Part shown: in pieces, positions 54,719 through 64,000 of the stretch
Layout of the letters: the number at the start of each line of letters is the position of its first letter
Position numbering within the stretch: the stretch's first letter is position 1
Virus record (IMG/VR): IMGVR_UViG_3300050026_000481
Span: 22,815 to 86,814 of that record
Length of the DNA: 64,000 nt
Source: a virus
Direction: 5' to 3' (one strand)
Translations under genes and position numbers: made by a program
The notes under the pieces: generated by a model
Told to the model about the DNA's origin: nothing
Seen by the model: only the letters and a program-made list of their open reading frames with translations
Databases searched by the model: none

Positions 54719-55154
54719 TGCAGTTTATGACTATTGCCTGCCTCAAATGGGGCAGGGAAATATTATATGGGCAAACGGCAATGCTTACAATTGGTGCTGC
54801 CTTATGAGCAGCGCGCCGACTAAAACAACAGCCTCATACGCAACCGTATTCTCTGGAGAACTGACCGGCGGCGCCAGCAACTACGTAGTAGGCGGCTCGG
54901 TGATAGCTCCGGTGACCCCCACGATGACTTCAACAGTTACGAAGTTCGGCGCAGCGAACACCGCATTCGGAGCAAACGACCAGACGTACACGGCGTCTTA
55001 CACGACACTCCACTATGGCTCCACGAAAACGACACCCGGGCCTCTGATTTGCTACCACGACTTCGGCGGCGGGCAGACGGTGTCAAGTGGCACGTTTACG
55101 CTTGCGTGGTCAGGCAGCGGGGTATTCACGTTGACAAGCTCGGTAGAGACCTAG
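54708..55154 (+). CDS. Virion protein, beta-rich
   Basis: 148 aa. YNWCCLMSSAPTKTTASYAT, GGSVIAPVTPTMTSTVTKFG and VSSGTFTLAWSGSGVFTLTS. Same family as 44864. Might form a fibre collar or tail structure. Confidence 0.55.
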   Translation: MAHNAVYDYCLPQMGQGNIIWANGNAYNWCCLMSSAPTKTTASYATVFSGELTGGASNYVVGGSVIAPVTPTMTSTVTKFGAANTAFGANDQTYTASYTTLHYGSTKTTPGPLICYHDFGGGQTVSSGTFTLAWSGSGVFTLTSSVET

Positions 55155-55164
55155 TCGTGTAAGC

Positions 55165-55602
55165 ATGGCAGACGATGTAGCCCACATGTACTCATCTGGG
55201 GCCGCGTACCTCAGCAAGGGAACATTACAATGGAATACCAGCGCTAGTTATAAAATGGCGTTATTTACGTCGGCGTATACCCCCACTCAAACGACTGATA
55301 CGACGTACACGGGGATTTCCTCTCACGAACTTAGCGCGGGCGCAGGGTACACTACCGGCGGAGCGGCGGTACCTTCCATAACAAATCCCTCAACTACCGG
55401 TGCAAACGTTATACTTGCATCAGGAAACCCAACGTGGTCTGCTGCATCGTTTACAGGGGTTGTGACTGCTGTACTCTATAGTACGGTATCCCCGTTTTAC
55501 TTACTTGGGTACGTCACGTACGGAACAGCACAAGCCGCCGCTGGTGGGAGTTTTAGCATAACATGCCCCGTAACTGGTTGGTTTGAATGGACTGTGAATT
55601 AG
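55165..55602 (+). CDS. Virion protein, beta-rich
   Basis: 145 aa. SASYKMALFTSAYTPTQTTD, SSHELSAGAGYTTGGAAVPS and AVLYSTVSPFYLLGYVTYG are typical of phage structural proteins that occur in several copies. Related to 44864 and 54708. Confidence 0.6.
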   Translation: MADDVAHMYSSGAAYLSKGTLQWNTSASYKMALFTSAYTPTQTTDTTYTGISSHELSAGAGYTTGGAAVPSITNPSTTGANVILASGNPTWSAASFTGVVTAVLYSTVSPFYLLGYVTYGTAQAAAGGSFSITCPVTGWFEWTVN

Positions 55603-55618
55603 GATAGGAGAATATTAA

Positions 55619-58270
55619 GTGACACTTCCGTTTGGTGCTATTGCAGTAAGTCCGACGCTAACCTTACCAAGATATAATGATTGGGAGGGTGTTACTTCTG
55701 ACGGTAGTTATTACTACTGCACTTCACGGTGGAATAGCCCTAGTGCATATGCAGCGGCAATATACAAATATGATATGAGTTGGAACCTCGTAGCAGCCGT
55801 TAATTGTAGTACGGCGATAGGCTGTAATGACCTTTCGGGGATTGACTATTGGAACGGGTATCTGTATGTTGCCTGTGTTAACATCAATACTAGTAGTCCA
55901 TATAATAACACCAAAACAGGTATAGCGGTATTTAATTCCTCAAACCTTAGTCTTGTTGCCTACCACGAGTTAGGCCCCTATTTTTTAACTCTTGGGGGTG
56001 CACAAGCTGAGTGCTCAGGGGTTGGTGTAGACCATGTAAATGGGATAATATACGCCTCTTCTTATGGTTACAGTGGACTTATTCGTAAATTTAGTTCAGC
56101 AGATTTTAGCTTCATTGGTTACATTACTACAAACCCTGAGTTTGGAACGTCACCGGCGAATATAGCGTTACAAGACATCAAATATTACAACGGTTTTTTG
56201 TATGCTTCATATTCTACTTTTGGTGGCGCGGGCGCGCCGACTACAACAGGCGGCGTTATACGAATGGATACCTCTGGTGCAAGCCAGACCAATGCGATAG
56301 GGCCTATAACCGGCACTACGGGGTTTGAAGTCGAGGGTCTTTTTGTAGGTAGTGGGGGGCTTCACGTACTTACACAAATTACAAACTCCCCCTCAGCAGG
56401 CTATTGGGCTGGGCTAGTTTACACGTTTACCATCTCTACTACCCTAACGCTTAACGCTGATACTACAACACCTACAACAGGCCAAACGGTAAACCTTACC
56501 GCAACGTTAGATACTAATGGTGGCGCACTACTTAGCGGGCAAACCGTCGCGATTACTATTTATAACGCAAGCGGAACGCTAGTTGATAGTGCTAGTGGCG
56601 CTACTAATTCTAATGGACAGTTTACGACATCATATACTTTTACAACGGCAGGGGTATACAACTGTTATTCAGGGTACACGGGCGTTTCCCCTTACACCTC
56701 AGCAAACGCCACCATGCTGCAGATTACAACAGAAACCACTATTGTCGTCGCCGGAGTTACCGCTACCGCTTCTATTTCTGCAAATATCCCAACAGTAACC
56801 GCATTGACCACGAGCCCTACCGCTGTAACACTCACTGCCGATACTTCAGCCCCATCAACAGCTCAGCAGGTACACTTTACTGCGACGTTAACGGCCGCGG
56901 ATGGAACTAAGTCACCCCTCCAAGGGCAATCTATTGTAATTAGTTATTATGATTCAAGTAATAATCTTTTAGGGAGTAGTACAGGTAATACCGACGGTAA
57001 CGGACACTTTCCCAGTACATACACATTTAGTACTGCCGGACAATACACCTGTTACGCCGCGTTTACGGCATCAGCACCGTATACTGCATCAGTTAGTGCA
57101 GGTACGGTCGTCATCTCATCCGCGCCCCCCGCTACTGTATCAAAAGTCGGTAGTTTCAACACCTCATCTGGTGCGGCCTCCAACACAATATCAGGCCTCG
57201 GTTTCACGCCAACCGCCCTAATTATGTGGGCTGGTAGCCAAAGCGCGGTAGGGTGGACAGCTAACACCGCCTTGTGTGACATTAGTTTTTCCATTGGGTT
57301 CTCTGCCAACAACAATGGCGCGATGGAATATGGTTCCGTTTACAACTCCGGTGAAGAATACGTGACTACTACAAGCGCAGAAAAGCGAGGCCACGCCGCG
57401 TCGGCGCTCTACTTGTCAGATTACGGAGGCACACCGCAACTTACCGCTTCTTCTGTAACATTTTCAAGCTCTAACGGCGGTCAGTTCGTCGTTAACTGGA
57501 CAACCCACGCCGCTGCATATACGGTCTACTGGCTTGCGTTAGGCGGCACGACCGGCTCGGCAGTAAAACAGTGGCAAGCGCAGGCGGCTACCGGCGTTCA
57601 GAGTGTAACCCTTTCAGGCACCACGTTCAAACCTGATATTGTGATTCATGCCGGGATAGAATACGCGACAGCGCCGCCAAGTAACACAACTGACCAGCGT
57701 CTATGGCTCGGCGCTATGGACAGTACCGGAAACCAATGGGCAGAATATATGTATAGTGCTAATGGAGCCGCTACGACTGTTGAGGCTAGCATTCAACTCG
57801 CCGACCATTGTCTCGTTGGACTCAACGGGGGCACAGGTGTAGGAACTAAATATTATATCATGACTACTGTTAGTGCAGGTGCTAATTGGGTGTCCATTTA
57901 CAACGCAGATTCCTATTTTTCGGGGGGGCAAACAGTTGAGATAAGCAACTCCACAGGGACGGTGCACGAGGCGAAAATAGTTTCCGGTGCATCGGGTAAC
58001 ATGCTTATGTTCACCACCACCCTCGCTAATGGCTACAACTCCGGCGATGCGTGGGTTGCACCATTACAAAACAATACCACAGCCCAAAAGTCGGCAACAT
58101 TTTCCTCGATGAATTCTAATGGGTTTTCGGTTAACTGGGATGTGCAAACTGACCCTGGTTTATATTATATATTTAGCCTCTGTTTGCAGGGTGGCTCATA
58201 TACCGTCGGCACCAAGGCAAAAACAAGTCAAACCACAGCAGGTACTGATACGGTGGTGACCACATCATGA
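55619..58270 (+). CDS. Mosaic fibre protein with propeller and Ig-like domains
   Basis: 883 aa from GTG 55619 with AGGAG upstream. Residues 1 to about 275 look like a beta propeller (DLSGIDYWNGYLYVACVN, GVGVDHVNGIIYASSYGY, LQDIKYYNGFLYASYSTF). Two Ig-like domains follow (275-365 and 395-495; both with GNxxxxYTF and AGxYxCY). From about 505 a domain with VSKVGSFNTSSGAASNTISG and ALIMWAGSQSAVGW begins. This last domain is repeated in the partial protein at 62468. A receptor-binding fibre is likely. Confidence 0.65.
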   Translation: MTLPFGAIAVSPTLTLPRYNDWEGVTSDGSYYYCTSRWNSPSAYAAAIYKYDMSWNLVAAVNCSTAIGCNDLSGIDYWNGYLYVACVNINTSSPYNNTKTGIAVFNSSNLSLVAYHELGPYFLTLGGAQAECSGVGVDHVNGIIYASSYGYSGLIRKFSSADFSFIGYITTNPEFGTSPANIALQDIKYYNGFLYASYSTFGGAGAPTTTGGVIRMDTSGASQTNAIGPITGTTGFEVEGLFVGSGGLHVLTQITNSPSAGYWAGLVYTFTISTTLTLNADTTTPTTGQTVNLTATLDTNGGALLSGQTVAITIYNASGTLVDSASGATNSNGQFTTSYTFTTAGVYNCYSGYTGVSPYTSANATMLQITTETTIVVAGVTATASISANIPTVTALTTSPTAVTLTADTSAPSTAQQVHFTATLTAADGTKSPLQGQSIVISYYDSSNNLLGSSTGNTDGNGHFPSTYTFSTAGQYTCYAAFTASAPYTASVSAGTVVISSAPPATVSKVGSFNTSSGAASNTISGLGFTPTALIMWAGSQSAVGWTANTALCDISFSIGFSANNNGAMEYGSVYNSGEEYVTTTSAEKRGHAASALYLSDYGGTPQLTASSVTFSSSNGGQFVVNWTTHAAAYTVYWLALGGTTGSAVKQWQAQAATGVQSVTLSGTTFKPDIVIHAGIEYATAPPSNTTDQRLWLGAMDSTGNQWAEYMYSANGAATTVEASIQLADHCLVGLNGGTGVGTKYYIMTTVSAGANWVSIYNADSYFSGGQTVEISNSTGTVHEAKIVSGASGNMLMFTTTLANGYNSGDAWVAPLQNNTTAQKSATFSSMNSNGFSVNWDVQTDPGLYYIFSLCLQGGSYTVGTKAKTSQTTAGTDTVVTTS

Positions 58271-61200
58271 ATTTTAGACTACCTGAAAAGCTACCTGAAG
58301 GTAAGCCTATTAGACTAATCAAATACCCTAGTAAGGAATACCCCCACGGGTTAGGATTTGTTCGCGGGCCCCCACAACCAGACGCCCCGCGACTCCTCAC
58401 CGAAGAGGAACACGCTAAACTTGCGCCATCAATAATACTTGAGGACCAAACACCAGTAGGAGACCAAGGGAGTTTTGGGAGTTGCACAGCGAACTGTGGC
58501 GAAAACGCCTTAAAAATTAGTACGGCCCTACAAACGGGGAACTATGTTAATGGTTCCCGGATGCAGCTTTATAGAGACGAGCGCGCGACCTACACCGTCT
58601 CCGGAGCCGGGGTACTGAATACCAATAGTAATGTCGCAGGCGTCACCGTAAATAGCTGGGGGGTTTATTCGTCCCCTGTAATCACCAATGGATGGGTCTG
58701 TTACGGTGGGCTGGATGGGGGTCTTTATTATGTGGCTACCGACGGGACAGCGGCGTGGGCTGGGCTCGGCCTCAACCCCGTAGTATCATCAGTCGTTGCC
58801 AATAACAACACAATTTTCGTTTGTACGTGTATGATGGGCAACAACGAAATTCAGATATACAGCCTTCCGGTCGATAGTACTACCCCCCCAACAGCAGTAG
58901 GGGGGACTGTAATTAACTCCCCCTCTGCATATAGTAATGGTGAATTTTCTTCACCCGCAGTCGATGCTAATGGGTTAGCGTATGTAACAAATGCAGGGCG
59001 TGTCGAGTTAATCGAATACATCCCAGATGAGAGAATATACGGTATTGCAGGGTTGTGCCCTACTGACAGCTCATGGCTGTCTACGCCCGCTGTTACTGAT
59101 GACTACATGGCGTATGTTGCTGGAAGTAATGGTAAAGTCTATGCTACTACTTTTCTTGGTACCCCCCAAGTAGTGTGGACCTACGCGACGGGTGCGGCCC
59201 CTGGCGGTGCGGTCATTATGCCCACCCCTGCCCTTATTAATGGCGTTGTGTATGTAGGAAGCTATGATAACAAGGTCTACGCTATTAATGCTACCACCGG
59301 AGCCAAGATATGGAGCTTTACGACCGGTGGCGACGTGCTTTCGCGTCCTACTATCTCAAACGGTGTGCTCTACGTAGGAAGTTACGATAACAACCTTTAC
59401 GCCCTTAATGCCGCCACCGGTGCGTTGTTATGGAGTTACACGACCGGAGGTGCAGTACACTCATCCCCCTGTGTTTATAACGGTGTCGTGTATGTGGGAA
59501 GCAATGATGGTAAGGTTTATGCTATTAACGCTACGACTGGGGCTGAAGTGTGGAACTACGAGACCGGAGGCGCAGTACACTCATCCCCCGCGGTTAGTGA
59601 CGAGCCATTAAACGGGGTTACCACCACGTTAGTCTACGTGGGAAGTGATGATGGTACCTTTTATGTCCTTGACGCCGCCACGGGTTATAGTGTGTGGGGC
59701 GTAACAACCTGTGATGTGGGCTCATCAATTGTAGTTACTGCGCAGTGCCTTGGGACCGGGATAATCCCCGAAACCCAACGGCCGTATATCCCCCAAAACC
59801 TAGATAATCCAGTAGTATCGCGCACTGGTGCGGTGTACGCTAATACAGGAAGTGTATATGCTTCACTTGCGCCAGCAACCACGATTGCGAATATACAAGC
59901 GTCTATCGCTGCGAATTATCCAGTGATGATTGGTTTCGACGTTTACTATAGTATTTATCACGTTGGTAGCGATGGGCAACTTAGAACCCCGCATCCTGTC
60001 GCGCTTACCGCCTATGCACCAGTAGGCGCGACTACGTTATCAGTATCAGATACGTCTCCATTTACAGCGCCAGATTTAGTCTACATTAACAGTGTAGTTG
60101 CGGGGGTATCGCAGGCTACAATAGAGCGAGAAATTGTGTCTATTGGCGAGAATACAATAGAGATTACCCCTCCTTTACCTTCAGGCTGGTTCTTGACCCA
60201 GGGTTATACAACGACCGACTCAAACGGTAATTACCAGTTTAATGAGGTAGGATATGGGTCAGGAAGTTCATATTATCATCGTACGATTTACGATGGCGAT
60301 GCTACACACTCATCAGCGATGAGTAACACCGTGCAGATAACCTGCCCAAGTAGTACGCTGGAAGAGGAACCCTTGGAGCCTACCACCACCACGACGTCAC
60401 AGCTTACTCTTGCCGCCTCCACTAACACCCCCGCAGTAGCTGCCGCGTATACGCTCTCCGGTACACTTAAAGACCAAAGCAGCGCCCCGATTGCAGGTGC
60501 CACCGTCCTTCTTCAGCTTGGGATGATACAGCCGTTTGGTGGAGCCGTCGCATGGGGCACTATGAGTGTCAACATAGAAGAGTGTATAATCGGCGGTCAC
60601 GGCGTGTGTATTATTGGCTACGACAATACCCACACGTGCCACGACGGGACAACCGGCGCATTTTGGGTTAAAAATTCGTGGGGCACTGGATGGGGTGCCC
60701 CAGGCGGCATAAGTCCAGCGGGCTATTTCTGGTTGCCGTATAACTATTTCTCTGTCCCTACTGGTACAGATATGGATACGGGGGCCATAACGGGTTATGC
60801 CGTAGGCGAAGCGTGGAACGTCAATGCAGTCGCCCCAGCAGTACCAACGCCACCCCCTACGCATCTCGCCCTTACTACCTCTGCCAGCGACCCCGATATA
60901 AGCAACGTAAATCAAACATTCACCCTCTCAGGCACACTATTTGCCGACAACGTTACACCTATTGCCGGTATGACTGTTACCCTCCAGAGTTCCGTCAACC
61001 CTGCTGATAATACATTATGGAACACCATCGCGAGCGTCGCGAGCGACACGAATGGTAATTATACGTTCAGTCACAGCGAGTCAGTTATCGGCGCGTATTA
61101 TTACCAAACGACCTGCGCGGGGAATATTGATTACGCGAGTTCAGTAAGTAACATGATATACGTGGGGCTTGTATCTTCAACAGCCCCAGCACCACCGTCG

Positions 61201-62463
61201 CCCGTATCACCAATCGTAACCACACTCACTATTTCAGCACCCTCTTCAGCCTATGTCAACCAACCCATCACTATCACGGGCACGCTCACCAATTCGTATG
61301 GTATTGGTGTTTCGGCACAGACTATCCAACTCCAGGACTCTACCGATGACGCCACGTGGAACAACGTGACGACCGCGGTGACCGATACAGGTGGTAACTA
61401 TACATTCAGCCACGTCGAGTCAGCCGCTACGGTCTACTACTACCAAACAATCTACACAGGTAGCGCGGCTTATGCGGACTCAACAAGCCCGAGCGTCGCG
61501 GTTTCCTTCTCAGTTCCACCCCTAAGTACGCTCGCGCCAACGGCAGTATTTGCGACCACATGCGGCCAAACGAGTTCGGCGGTCGCGGCAGGCGCCCGCA
61601 TTATGGTGGGTGCAAGTGACGGCGTGAACTATGGGGTGGTTGCAGAAACAGGAAAGGGTGGAGTTACCATTAGCGGTGGGACACCCACTGTAGAATACAA
61701 CTACAATAACACAACATCAGCCATTATCCTCAGCAATAACGATACGGGCACCTCTGAATGCGCGGCCACGATGGGGAATTTTGCGGCGGGTTCTTTTGAT
61801 ATTGTGTGGGGTACAGATACAAAAACGGATTCAACGTTAATCAATTACATTGCCTTTAGCTCACCTTTGCCCGGGGCAAGCGTTCAATGGTCGCAGACTA
61901 CCGTGCCCACCACAACGAGCGCCGCTATTGCGCTCGTTGGGGAGTACGCGTACGAGGGTATCCAGATAACGCCTACGATTATCCCTACATCATCAAGTAC
62001 ATCTTATTCACCCACTGATTCGTTTACTTCATCATGGACACAGACAACCGTCCCGGGCGCGATGAGCCCCGTATACCCCCCGCATGTATACATAAGCAGA
62101 CAATGGTCGCAGAGTACTGTTCCAAATACATCAAGTGGAACCGTCGCGCTGACGGGAGAATACGCGGGCGTCACATGGGCGCAAACGACTACCCCGGGTA
62201 CTATTAGTACAGTATATACCCCGGCCCCCTCCACCACCGGCAACGTGCTTTGGCAGCAGGTTATGGTTCCAGATACTACAATCGATGTATCTACCCTCCT
62301 TGTAGGTCCTGGGGGGCTACAAGAAACAACGCCGACCACCACAAGTGAATCCATTGTACCAACGTTTATAATAACCGACGAAGACGGGGCAATCGTAACT
62401 AATTGTATTGTTGAATTTATTAATTGGCCAGTTTCTAGCCTAGTTATAGAAGGAGCCACCTAA
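58267..62463 (+). CDS. Papain-like protease interrupted by PQQ propeller and Ig-like domains
   Basis: 1398 aa. The N-terminal 105 residues match the protease at 22731, with Cys73 in VGDQGSFGSCTANC. At about residue 106 the match stops and a PQQ-type propeller begins, with near-identical blades NGVVYVGSYDNKVYAINATT, NGVLYVGSYDNNLYALNAAT and NGVVYVGSNDGKVYAINATT. The protease resumes near 537 (TTIANIQASIAANYPVMIGF) and is broken again by an Ig-like stretch. It ends with His778 (GGHGVCIIGYD) and Asn803 (VKNSWGTGWG). More Ig-like repeats and WSQTTVPTT-type repeats follow. A giant virion adhesin-protease is the best guess. Confidence 0.7.
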   Translation: MNFRLPEKLPEGKPIRLIKYPSKEYPHGLGFVRGPPQPDAPRLLTEEEHAKLAPSIILEDQTPVGDQGSFGSCTANCGENALKISTALQTGNYVNGSRMQLYRDERATYTVSGAGVLNTNSNVAGVTVNSWGVYSSPVITNGWVCYGGLDGGLYYVATDGTAAWAGLGLNPVVSSVVANNNTIFVCTCMMGNNEIQIYSLPVDSTTPPTAVGGTVINSPSAYSNGEFSSPAVDANGLAYVTNAGRVELIEYIPDERIYGIAGLCPTDSSWLSTPAVTDDYMAYVAGSNGKVYATTFLGTPQVVWTYATGAAPGGAVIMPTPALINGVVYVGSYDNKVYAINATTGAKIWSFTTGGDVLSRPTISNGVLYVGSYDNNLYALNAATGALLWSYTTGGAVHSSPCVYNGVVYVGSNDGKVYAINATTGAEVWNYETGGAVHSSPAVSDEPLNGVTTTLVYVGSDDGTFYVLDAATGYSVWGVTTCDVGSSIVVTAQCLGTGIIPETQRPYIPQNLDNPVVSRTGAVYANTGSVYASLAPATTIANIQASIAANYPVMIGFDVYYSIYHVGSDGQLRTPHPVALTAYAPVGATTLSVSDTSPFTAPDLVYINSVVAGVSQATIEREIVSIGENTIEITPPLPSGWFLTQGYTTTDSNGNYQFNEVGYGSGSSYYHRTIYDGDATHSSAMSNTVQITCPSSTLEEEPLEPTTTTTSQLTLAASTNTPAVAAAYTLSGTLKDQSSAPIAGATVLLQLGMIQPFGGAVAWGTMSVNIEECIIGGHGVCIIGYDNTHTCHDGTTGAFWVKNSWGTGWGAPGGISPAGYFWLPYNYFSVPTGTDMDTGAITGYAVGEAWNVNAVAPAVPTPPPTHLALTTSASDPDISNVNQTFTLSGTLFADNVTPIAGMTVTLQSSVNPADNTLWNTIASVASDTNGNYTFSHSESVIGAYYYQTTCAGNIDYASSVSNMIYVGLVSSTAPAPPSPVSPIVTTLTISAPSSAYVNQPITITGTLTNSYGIGVSAQTIQLQDSTDDATWNNVTTAVTDTGGNYTFSHVESAATVYYYQTIYTGSAAYADSTSPSVAVSFSVPPLSTLAPTAVFATTCGQTSSAVAAGARIMVGASDGVNYGVVAETGKGGVTISGGTPTVEYNYNNTTSAIILSNNDTGTSECAATMGNFAAGSFDIVWGTDTKTDSTLINYIAFSSPLPGASVQWSQTTVPTTTSAAIALVGEYAYEGIQITPTIIPTSSSTSYSPTDSFTSSWTQTTVPGAMSPVYPPHVYISRQWSQSTVPNTSSGTVALTGEYAGVTWAQTTTPGTISTVYTPAPSTTGNVLWQQVMVPDTTIDVSTLLVGPGGLQETTPTTTSESIVPTFIITDEDGAIVTNCIVEFINWPVSSLVIEGAT

Positions 62464-62467
62464 CACA

Positions 62468-64000
62468 ATGACGTTCTACTCTAAAGTCGGCAACTTTAAC
62501 ACCTCATCAGGCGCAGCCACCAATACCATAACCGGCCTCGGCTTTACGCCGGTTGCCCTTATTATGTGGGTCGGCAGTCAGAGCGCGACCGGATGGACTA
62601 AGGGAGACGGTATGTTTAGTATCGGCTTTGCTGCTAATAATAATGGCACAATGCAGTATGGTTCTATCAGCGACGGACACGAAGATTATGCGGCGGGAAA
62701 TACCACCATGGTTGCATCCGGTGCTTATGCACTTTATGCTCGTAATTGGGTTCCTACTACAGAACTACTGGCTAGTGGCGTTACGTTTTCTAGTGGTCAG
62801 TTCGTCGTGTCGTGGACTACCCACGCCGCAGCGTTTACCGTCTATTATCTTGCATTAGGTGGCTCAGACATCACCGGCGCCGGCGTGGCAGCATGGACGT
62901 GCCCTACGGCTGTAGCCCCGGCGACTAAGAGCGTAACAGGTCTTGGTTTTCAACCTACCTGCGTTATGCACATTGGAGCTGGGTCTGGCGGCCAATCAAC
63001 TAGTAATGGTCACTGGCTTGGTGCTATGGATGCTAATGGTAATCAGTGGGCGAAAGGTGAGGTCGATATTGGGAACAATCCTGATTTTGTTAAGCGTGTA
63101 CAGATTACCGACCATTGTCTTGTTGGACAGTCAACCACCGCGAGCACCATTAATAAATCGGCAACGTACACCTCAATGGATTCGGGGGGTTTTACCGTAA
63201 GCTTTGATGTGCAAACCGATACTACTGCATACCCTATGTATTCTCTCTGTTTAGCGTGTAGCGCCAAGGTTGGCCATTGGTCGAAAACTGGACAGACGGC
63301 AGCGGTTACCGATACCATTTCAGGGCTTGGTTTTACTCCTTCCGCGGTACTAACGGTTAACGACAGCTACGCAGCATCATCAGCAGTACAAGCTGGATGG
63401 CGTTGTAACGTCGGTGCGAGCGACGGTACAAACTTTGGCACAGTATCGCTAACTGATAAAGATGCTTCCTACCCAACCATTGTGTATAATTATAATGATT
63501 CAACGAACACCATTGTAGTTAACGATAGTGACTCAGGCACAAGTAACGTCGTGGCCCCAGTAAAAAACTTTAGTTCTGGGCAGTTTCAAGCGGTGTGGGG
63601 CACAGATAGCGCAACCACGGCGACGCAGATTTGTTATATTGCTCTTGGAGCTGCAAGTGCCGCTCCAGCATCGTGGACAGAAACGTCAGCATCCAACGTA
63701 GCGGCGGCCACTATCGCTCCGACGCTCGCCACATCTTCAACTATTACATTACCGTCACCTCAAAACGTAGCCGCTGCGATTGTCGCTATAAGCACAGCGT
63801 TAGGCGTTACACAACCAACCCCGCCGAATGTAGCTGCCGCCACAATCACCCCCACGATAGAAACCTCAGAAACTATCACACTTAGCACACCCCCCAATGT
63901 AGCTGCTGCTACTGTCGCTATAACAAAGGATTTAGCAGTCACACAATCAACTCCATCAAACGTAGCCGCTGCTACTGTCGCGATAACAAAGGATTTATCA
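62468..64000 (+). CDS. Mosaic fibre protein, 3' end outside window
   Basis: At least 511 aa, open to the right edge from ATG 62468. It begins with the same domain as residues 505-760 of the protein at 55619 (SKVGNFNTSSGAATNTITGL, ALIMWVGSQSATGW). A second related domain follows (residues about 275-395), similar to residues about 1080-1190 of the 1398-aa protein (AGWRCNVGASDGTNFGTV against ARIMVGASDGVNYGVV). From about 403 it changes to SWTETSASNVAAATIAPTLA repeats as in the 1004-aa protein. So three neighbours share its modules. Confidence 0.7.
   Translation, partial: MTFYSKVGNFNTSSGAATNTITGLGFTPVALIMWVGSQSATGWTKGDGMFSIGFAANNNGTMQYGSISDGHEDYAAGNTTMVASGAYALYARNWVPTTELLASGVTFSSGQFVVSWTTHAAAFTVYYLALGGSDITGAGVAAWTCPTAVAPATKSVTGLGFQPTCVMHIGAGSGGQSTSNGHWLGAMDANGNQWAKGEVDIGNNPDFVKRVQITDHCLVGQSTTASTINKSATYTSMDSGGFTVSFDVQTDTTAYPMYSLCLACSAKVGHWSKTGQTAAVTDTISGLGFTPSAVLTVNDSYAASSAVQAGWRCNVGASDGTNFGTVSLTDKDASYPTIVYNYNDSTNTIVVNDSDSGTSNVVAPVKNFSSGQFQAVWGTDSATTATQICYIALGAASAAPASWTETSASNVAAATIAPTLATSSTITLPSPQNVAAAIVAISTALGVTQPTPPNVAAATITPTIETSETITLSTPPNVAAATVAITKDLAVTQSTPSNVAAATVAITKDLS
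63676..64000 (+). repeat. NVAAATIAPT-type coding repeats, second array
   Basis: About four to five units encode PNVAAATVAITKDLAVTQST-like repeats. The last two units are nearly identical at DNA level (GTAGC(T/C)GCTGCTACTGTCGC then ATAACAAAGGATTTA), so they duplicated recently, in contrast to the older array at 45440. Continues past the edge. Confidence 0.6.

Noticed and set aside
1-64000. tRNA or rRNA genes
   Set aside because: None was recognised by eye on either strand; a covariance search would be needed to exclude a tRNA fully.

Overview
The window reads as part of the genome of a tailed double-stranded DNA virus (head-tail, HK97 capsid type) or an integrated copy of one. Seen directly: a terminase large subunit split in two, an HK97-type portal, a prohead protease with a scaffold region, an HK97-fold major capsid protein, a Mu F/SPP1 gp7-like minor head protein, head-tail connectors, an HK97 gp10-like protein, a tail-completion protein and several very large fibre-like proteins. 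No tail tube, tape measure, DNA polymerase, integrase or tRNA was recognised, so the window covers only part of the genome. Nearly all genes lie on the + strand in tightly overlapping strings (ATGA/TAATG junctions); four are on the - strand.

Host: I infer an archaeal, probably methanogen-related or other euryarchaeal, host with moderate confidence. TATA-like boxes lie 25-30 bases before several starts, which implies leaderless transcripts (3004, 4322, portal 32676, the minus-strand genes at 31399 and 2426). Short ribbon-helix-helix proteins of archaeal style, a small membrane protein of archaeal type at 27235, a proteasome-beta-like protein, and PQQ-propeller/Ig-like surface modules point the same way. 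Many inner genes have ordinary Shine-Dalgarno sites and there are hairpin/T-run terminators, so a bacterial host is not excluded.

Layout. 1-8 kb: early or accessory genes, including HNH nucleases, a ParB-ASCH fusion, a PAPS-reductase-family protein, an ssDNA-binding-like protein and a RecB/Cas4-like exonuclease. 8-13 kb: two TIM-barrel-like or lectin-bearing surface proteins, then very small Cys-rich genes. 13-18.5 kb: a packaging region (putative small terminase, a structured RNA, an HNH gene, and TerL split by a module with a pseudoknotted RNA and a double-HNH gene). 18.5-22.7 kb: an array of tiny zinc-ribbon proteins. 22.7-30 kb: a secreted-type cysteine protease with a lectin domain, a minor head protein fused to a metalloprotease, a resolvase-like nuclease and many small genes. 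30-32.6 kb: a proteasome-like gene and an adenine methylase. 32.7-40.8 kb: portal, protease/scaffold, capsid and three tandem paralogues. 40.8-64 kb: fibres, a glycosyltransferase-methyltransferase-glycosyltransferase set, connectors, and giant mosaic fibres, the last of which runs off the window.

The strongest new signals are: a recurrent 14-base motif (core TTAACCAGTG) at the upstream edge of at least five promoter regions; a TATA-driven, three-tier RNA between the small terminase and TerL; a 1398-aa papain-like protease whose catalytic domain is interrupted by a PQQ propeller and Ig-like domains; a Ser-nucleophile proteasome-beta homologue; and a nested scaffold start inside the prohead protease gene.
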